64,000 nucleotides of DNA from Prosthecochloris ethylica (GTDB taxonomy: Bacteria; Bacteroidota; Chlorobiia; Chlorobiales; Chlorobiaceae): the NCBI RefSeq assembly GCF_015234275.1, contig NZ_JADGII010000011.1, one strand, 5' to 3'. This document shows positions 59,353 to 64,000 of this stretch, piece by piece. Positions within the stretch are counted from its first letter, which is position 1. Every line of letters starts with the position of its first letter. The position numbers and the translations under genes were made by a program. Below the pieces are notes generated by a model, which worked only from the letters and a program-made list of their open reading frames with translations, searched no databases and had not been told where the DNA came from.

Positions 59353-61830
59353 ATGCAGCGCGATAAAATTATGCCGATCAGCATCGAAGAGGAAATGAGG
59401 GATTCATACCTCGATTATTCCATGTCGGTTATTGTCAGTCGAGCGCTTCCTGATGTGCGCGACGGACTCAAGCCGGTTCACCGGAGGGTGCTGTACGGTA
59501 TGCATGAGCTGGGCCTTCAGGCCGGAAAGTCGTACAAGAAGTCTGCCCGTGTCGTCGGTGAGGTGCTTGGTAAGTTCCATCCGCACGGTGACAGCGCGGT
59601 GTATGACAGTCTTGTGCGTATGGTGCAGGACTTTTCGATGCGCTATCCTCTGATCGACGGTCAGGGTAACTTCGGTTCTATCGATGGTGATTCGCCTGCG
59701 GCGATGCGGTATACGGAGTGCCGCATGAAGAGCATTGCAGGTGAAATGCTCAAAGACCTCGACAAGGAGACGGTCGATACCGCCCTGAACTTCGATGATT
59801 CGCTCGAGGAGCCGATTGTGCTTCCTTCCGCGATGCCCAATATGCTGGTGAACGGTGCGTCGGGTATCGCTGTCGGGATGGCGACCAATATTCCCCCGCA
59901 CAACCTCAACGAAGTGGTCGACGGCCTGGTGGCCATGATCGAGAACCCTGAGATCACGATCGAGGAGATTATGGAGCACATTATCGCTCCGGATTTCCCG
60001 ACAGGCGGGATCATTTATGGTTACGAGGGCGTCAAGAAGGCCTACATGACAGGCCGCGGCAGGGTCGTGATCCGTGCGCGCGCTGTTGTCGAGGTGACGC
60101 AGAAAAACGGAAGGGAGTCGATTGTCGTGACCGAGCTGCCCTACCAGGTCAACAAGGTGCGCCTGATCGAAAAGATTGTCGACCTGGTGCACCAGAAAAA
60201 AATCGAGGGGATTGCCGACATCCGTGACGAGTCCGACCGTGACGGGATGAGGCTGGTGATCGAGCTGAAGCGTGATGCTGTCGCCAAGGTGGTGATGAAC
60301 CATCTCTACAAGCATACGCCGATGCAGGATACGTTCGGTGTCATTCTTCTCGCCCTGGTCGATGGTGTGCCGAAGGTGCTGACGCTCAAGGAGATGATGC
60401 AGGCCTATATCGCTCACCGCAATGAAATCGTGCTGCGCAGGACCCGCTACGACCTGGCCGCGGCGGAGAAAAAAGCACACATTCTCGAGGGTCTCAAGGT
60501 CTGCCTCGACAACCTTGACGAGGTGATATCGATTATCCGCCAGTCGCCGAATGCCGCTGCCGCCCAGGAGAAGCTGGTCAGCCGTTTCGGGCTGACAGAT
60601 GTCCAGTCAAAGGCAATTCTGGAAATGCGCCTGCAGCGACTGACCGGTATGGAGCGGGAGAAAATCGAGAACGATTACCAGGAAACGCTTGCCCTGATCG
60701 AGGAACTGCGTTCCATTCTCGCCGACCCGGTCAAGCAGATGGAGATTATTCGCGACGAACTCCTGAAAGTCAAGTCTGTCTACGGTGACGAGCGGCGTAC
60801 TGAAATCGTTCCCCAGGAGGGCGAGTTCTCGATCGAGGATATGATCGCCCAGGAGGACGTGGTGATCACGATTACTCACGAAGGGTTCATCAAGCGCTTT
60901 CCGGTATCGGGGTATCGCCGCCAGGGCAGGGGAGGAAAAGGCGTGACCGGTGCACAGGCCCGCCAGGATGATTTTGTGGAGCACATGTTTGTGGCATCTA
61001 CGCATAACTATATCCTGTTCTTCACCAGCCTGGGCCGCTGTTACTGGCTGAAAGTGTACGAGGTGCCCGAAGCCGGCCGGACTGCACGGGGGCGTTCCCT
61101 TGCCAATATCATGGAGCTGCAGCCGGGAGAGACGATCCGCGCGTATATCAACGTCAGGAATTTTGATGATCCGCTCTTCATTGTGATGGCGACGTCACGG
61201 GGCCTGATCAAGAAAACGGAGATCGAGGCATTCTCCCGTCCCCGCCGCAGCGGTATCGCCGCGATTACCATCGAGGATGGCGACGAACTGATCGACGCAC
61301 GCCTGACCGATGGTGAACACGATATTATCATGGCCAAGAACTCCGGTTACGCCGTGCGTTTCGCTGAAAAGGACGTGCGTGCGATGGGGCGTACAGCCAT
61401 GGGGGTCAAGGGGATTTCGCTCGATGACGGGGAGTACTGTATTTCGATGGTGACCTCGAAACGGGCGGATACGTCACTGCTTGCCGTGACCAGTACCGGG
61501 TTCGGCAAACGCAGTCTCGTTGAGGATTATCGCCTGACCCGAAGGGGTGCAAGGGGTGTGATTACCCTCAAGGCCCATGAAAAAGTCGGCAACCTTGTGG
61601 GGCTTCTCGATGTTAATGACGGTGATGACCTGATCATTATCACGGCTCATGGCATCGTGAACCGTCAGCATGTGTCGAATATCCGCCTGACCGGCCGCAA
61701 TACTTCCGGCGTCAGGCTGATCAGGCTTGGCTCGGGTGATACGATTTCTGCGACTGCCCGTGTGCCGAAAAGCGAAGACGGGGATATTGTCGAGGGGCCC
61801 GAAGAACAGATCGATCTATTTACTGAATAG
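59353..61830 (+). CDS. gyrA: DNA gyrase subunit A
   Basis: 825 residues. Active-site Tyr in AAMRYTECRMKSIA near 119, quinolone-determining region KFHPHGDSAVYDSLVRM near 76-92 with wild-type Ser and Asp, and six beta-pinwheel blades from ~510 with GyrA box RRQGRGGKGVTG near 530, which separates it from ParC. The tail ends in acidic EGPEEQIDLFTE. Introduces negative supercoils with GyrB. Confidence 0.96.
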   Translation: MQRDKIMPISIEEEMRDSYLDYSMSVIVSRALPDVRDGLKPVHRRVLYGMHELGLQAGKSYKKSARVVGEVLGKFHPHGDSAVYDSLVRMVQDFSMRYPLIDGQGNFGSIDGDSPAAMRYTECRMKSIAGEMLKDLDKETVDTALNFDDSLEEPIVLPSAMPNMLVNGASGIAVGMATNIPPHNLNEVVDGLVAMIENPEITIEEIMEHIIAPDFPTGGIIYGYEGVKKAYMTGRGRVVIRARAVVEVTQKNGRESIVVTELPYQVNKVRLIEKIVDLVHQKKIEGIADIRDESDRDGMRLVIELKRDAVAKVVMNHLYKHTPMQDTFGVILLALVDGVPKVLTLKEMMQAYIAHRNEIVLRRTRYDLAAAEKKAHILEGLKVCLDNLDEVISIIRQSPNAAAAQEKLVSRFGLTDVQSKAILEMRLQRLTGMEREKIENDYQETLALIEELRSILADPVKQMEIIRDELLKVKSVYGDERRTEIVPQEGEFSIEDMIAQEDVVITITHEGFIKRFPVSGYRRQGRGGKGVTGAQARQDDFVEHMFVASTHNYILFFTSLGRCYWLKVYEVPEAGRTARGRSLANIMELQPGETIRAYINVRNFDDPLFIVMATSRGLIKKTEIEAFSRPRRSGIAAITIEDGDELIDARLTDGEHDIIMAKNSGYAVRFAEKDVRAMGRTAMGVKGISLDDGEYCISMVTSKRADTSLLAVTSTGFGKRSLVEDYRLTRRGARGVITLKAHEKVGNLVGLLDVNDGDDLIIITAHGIVNRQHVSNIRLTGRNTSGVRLIRLGSGDTISATARVPKSEDGDIVEGPEEQIDLFTE

Positions 61831-61875
61831 TTGCCGCGCTCATGCCCGGCAGCGGTAAACCACAGGGAGGTTGTT

Positions 61876-62109
61876 ATGGAACAGAGGACAGAGCCGTATG
61901 TCGTTCATGAAGAGCCCGGGCTGAAGAAATACTGTTCCTGCGGGCTGTCGAAGAACAAGCCGTACTGTGACGGCTCCCACCACGGGACCGGGAAGCATTC
62001 GTACAAGGTTCAGATCGATGAGCCGAAGACCGTTGCCATCTGCGGATGCGGGTTGTCGTCGACAAAGCCGTTCTGCGACGGGTCGCATCAGAGCTTGAAG
62101 AAGACGTAA
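61876..62109 (+). CDS. Double CDGSH iron-sulfur protein
   Basis: 77 residues with two CDGSH-type motifs: KKYCSCGLSKNKPYCDGSHHGT near 17-38 and AICGCGLSSTKPFCDGSHQS near 55-74. Each provides three Cys and one His for a 2Fe-2S cluster. The start at 61876 follows GGGAGG by five bases. Small cytoplasmic redox or iron-sulfur transfer protein; specific role unknown. It lies between gyrA (45 bp) and pyrG (72 bp). Confidence 0.93.
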   Translation: MEQRTEPYVVHEEPGLKKYCSCGLSKNKPYCDGSHHGTGKHSYKVQIDEPKTVAICGCGLSSTKPFCDGSHQSLKKT

Positions 62110-62181
62110 GGGCAGGAGAGGGAGAACGAGTGACGCAGGCAGGAAGAACATTGTAAAAGGGGTTAAAACACAGTTTTTGTT

Positions 62182-63873
62182 ATGGCAAGACCAAAGAACG
62201 TCAAGCATATTTTTGTTACAGGAGGGGTGGTTTCTTCACTTGGAAAGGGAATACTTTCTGCTTCTCTCGGTCTTCTTCTCAAGTCACGGGGACTTCGTGT
62301 CGCTATTCAGAAGTACGATCCGTACATCAATGTCGATCCGGGGACGATGTCTCCCTACCAGCACGGTGAGGTGTACGTGACCGATGACGGTGCGGAAACC
62401 GATCTCGATCTCGGCCATTACGAGCGTTTCCTCGACGAGTCGACGTCGCAGGCATCGAACCTCACCATGGGAAGGGTGTACAAGTCGGTGATCGACAAGG
62501 AGCGCCAGGGCGAGTACCTCGGAGGGACCGTGCAGGTCGTGCCGCACGTGATCGACGAGATCAAGGAGCGCATGGGCGAACTGGCAAAAAATGGCAATCT
62601 CGACGTTCTCATCACGGAAATCGGGGGGACGATCGGCGATATCGAGTCGCTGCCGTTTCTCGAAGCGATGCGCCAGCTGAAGCTCGATCTCGGCCAGCGT
62701 AACGTGCTCAATATCCACCTGACGCTGGTGCCGTACATCAAGGCTGCGTGTGAACTGAAAACCAAGCCGACCCAGCACAGTGTGAAAATGCTGCTCGAAA
62801 CCGGTATCCAGCCAGATATCCTGGTCTGCCGCAGTGAGCATCCGCTGTCACGGGAAATAAAGAACAAGGTCGGCCACTTCTGCAACCTTCACGAGCTCGA
62901 CGTGATCGGGCTGAGTGACTGCGACACGATTTACGACGTGCCGCTGATGCTGCTCAACGAGCAGCTTGACCAGAGGGTCCTCAAAAAGCTCAGCATCAAG
63001 AAGTACAGAGACCCCGAACTGGCCTACTGGAAGGAGTTCTGCAACAAGGTGCGCCATCCGTCCGAGGGAGAGGTGACGATCGCAATCTGCGGAAAATACA
63101 CCGAGTATCCTGATGCCTACAAGTCCATCCTCGAGTCGTTTGTTCATGCCGGTGCAGCCAACAACGTGAAGGTGAACGTGAAGCTGATCAGGGCCGAGGA
63201 TGCCGAGGAAAACCATGACGACGTACTGGCGTCACTCGACGGGGTGCACGGTATTCTTGTGGCGCCGGGATTCGGCGATCGCGGCATCGAGGGAAAGATC
63301 AGTTTTATTCGTCATGCGCGTGAAAACAATATCCCCTTTCTCGGGATCTGCCTCGGTATGCAGTGCGCGACCATCGAATTCGCCCGCAATGTCTGCGGTC
63401 TTTCGGAGGCGAATTCGACCGAGTTCAACAAGCGAAGCCGCCAGCCGGTCATCGACCTGATGGAGCACCAGAAAAAAGTCAAGGAAAAAGGCGGTACGAT
63501 GCGACTGGGAAGTTATCCCTGTATTCTCAAGGAGGGGACCAGGGCCCACCAGGCGTACGGCAAGTTCCTGATCAATGAGCGCCACCGTCATCGCTACGAA
63601 TTCAACAACGATTTCCGTGAGCAGCTCGAAGCGCAGGGGATGATTTTTTCAGGGACCTCGCCAAACGGCGATCTGATAGAGATCGTCGAGATTTCAGGGC
63701 ACCGGTGGTTCGTCGGAGTGCAGTTCCATCCGGAATACAAGTCGCGTGTGCATAGTGTCCATCCTCTCTTCAAGGGCTTTGTCGGGGCGGCCAGGGAGTA
63801 CGCTCACGGTCAGCGCCAGCTGTCGCTCGACAGCGAATCGCCGTCGTTCCAGGTTATGCCCGGAGTGGAGTGA
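62182..63873 (+). CDS. pyrG: CTP synthase
   Basis: 563 residues. Amidoligase domain first: KHIFVTGGVVSSLGKGILSASLG near 8-30, DPYINVDPGTMSPYQHGEVYVTDDGAETDLDLGHYERF. Class I glutaminase domain after ~300: nucleophile Cys in FLGICLGMQCATIEFARN near 392 and the His-Glu pair in GVQFHPEYKS near 516-525. Makes CTP from UTP. The C-terminal tail is ~20 residues longer than in E. coli. Confidence 0.97.
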   Translation: MARPKNVKHIFVTGGVVSSLGKGILSASLGLLLKSRGLRVAIQKYDPYINVDPGTMSPYQHGEVYVTDDGAETDLDLGHYERFLDESTSQASNLTMGRVYKSVIDKERQGEYLGGTVQVVPHVIDEIKERMGELAKNGNLDVLITEIGGTIGDIESLPFLEAMRQLKLDLGQRNVLNIHLTLVPYIKAACELKTKPTQHSVKMLLETGIQPDILVCRSEHPLSREIKNKVGHFCNLHELDVIGLSDCDTIYDVPLMLLNEQLDQRVLKKLSIKKYRDPELAYWKEFCNKVRHPSEGEVTIAICGKYTEYPDAYKSILESFVHAGAANNVKVNVKLIRAEDAEENHDDVLASLDGVHGILVAPGFGDRGIEGKISFIRHARENNIPFLGICLGMQCATIEFARNVCGLSEANSTEFNKRSRQPVIDLMEHQKKVKEKGGTMRLGSYPCILKEGTRAHQAYGKFLINERHRHRYEFNNDFREQLEAQGMIFSGTSPNGDLIEIVEISGHRWFVGVQFHPEYKSRVHSVHPLFKGFVGAAREYAHGQRQLSLDSESPSFQVMPGVE

Positions 63874-63896
63874 TGTGTTGACGTGTTGATGTATTT

Positions 63897-63923
63897 GGCG
63901 CCCTGTCGGGGCGCCTTTTTTTT
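63897..63923 (+). terminator. Intrinsic terminator after pyrG
   Basis: GGCGCCC (63897-63903), loop TGTCG, GGGCGCC (63909-63915), then eight T. It ends the gyrA-CDGSH-pyrG stretch. Confidence 0.94.
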
Positions 63924-63949
63924 GGTATCAATTGCATTGAAGGGTGTAA

Positions 63950-64000
63950 ATGTCCCGTATTGTGCTGGTGAAAGGTAGTTTTTTTCAGGTTTTTTGCAGA
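63950..64000 (+). CDS. Possible start of a further gene at the right edge
   Basis: An ATG at 63950, preceded by GAAGGGTG, opens a frame reading MSRIVLVKGSFFQVFCR to the edge. Too short to identify; the downstream T-rich sequence makes chance possible. Confidence 0.25.
   Translation, partial: MSRIVLVKGSFFQVFCR

Noticed and set aside
1..64000. CRISPR array, prophage or integron
   Set aside because: No regular direct-repeat and spacer series, no phage structural genes and no integrase were found; the tRNA-Val gene has no flanking duplicate of its 3' end.

Overview
The window is an ordinary chromosomal stretch with dense coding on both strands, one tRNA, and no CRISPR array, rRNA or intact transposon. 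The best guess for the host is a green sulfur bacterium (Chlorobiota), perhaps a halotolerant Prosthecochloris or Chlorobaculum relative. That rests on an ArsA-type ATPase with a C-terminal Hsp20-like domain, a SRPBCC/DUF1997-like protein, and a marine-style set of Na+, K+ and compatible-solute genes. No photosynthesis gene is present, so the placement is inference.

Region by region: (1) 1-957 is the N-terminal part of recQ, cut by the window edge, followed by a ~200 bp element bounded by inverted repeats. (2) 1.2-5.0 kb is an arsenic resistance locus: arsR, a small CPTC thioredoxin, an ArsP-like permease, arsC and acr3 run leftward and a second arsC runs divergently. Two similar palindromic boxes look like ArsR operators. 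(3) 5.0-8.5 kb holds a macro-domain protein, a PhnA-like zinc-ribbon protein, an orphan NMT1-type binding protein, a collapsed Mut7-C-like pseudogene and a secreted protein with a duplicated domain. (4) 8.7-14.4 kb is a complete seven-gene mrp Na+/H+ antiporter operon. It ends in a 24 bp perfect palindrome shared with a convergent phytase gene that carries an in-frame stop and sits behind a TonB-dependent receptor. (5) 18.5-27.1 kb holds a Cache-domain lipoprotein, an NCS2 nucleobase permease, trkA-trkH, a secreted protein of unknown function and a kefF-kefC-type pair.

(6) 27.2-36.7 kb, all leftward, is an osmoadaptation island: asnO, ngg and an M42 peptidase (NAGGN dipeptide synthesis), then a ~570 bp gap with a candidate structured leader RNA, then a porin and a proVWX betaine/proline transporter. 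(7) 36.8-47.2 kb holds the arsA-like ATPase, a coiled-coil protein, a nitroreductase, a K+ channel with a TrkA domain, a SRPBCC-like protein, prfA, rseP, dxr, tRNA-Val, acylphosphatase and ftsH. (8) 47.4-64 kb runs mostly rightward: pyrF, glmS, a TIGR01777 epimerase, (an RRM protein leftward), amtB-glnK, a papain-like peptidase, (a TPR protein leftward), scpA, a DUF1015 gene, tsaE, tsaB, rsfS, gyrA, a double-CDGSH protein and pyrG.

The accessory genes share one theme, ion and osmotic balance: Mrp exports Na+, Trk imports K+, the Kef-like pair and the Kch-like channel release K+, and NAGGN synthesis plus betaine uptake supply compatible solutes. The signals least explained by known families are the leader RNA before the porin, the convergent-gene palindrome, the heptameric repeats before several genes, the IR-bounded element and two gene wrecks (Mut7-C-like, phytase).
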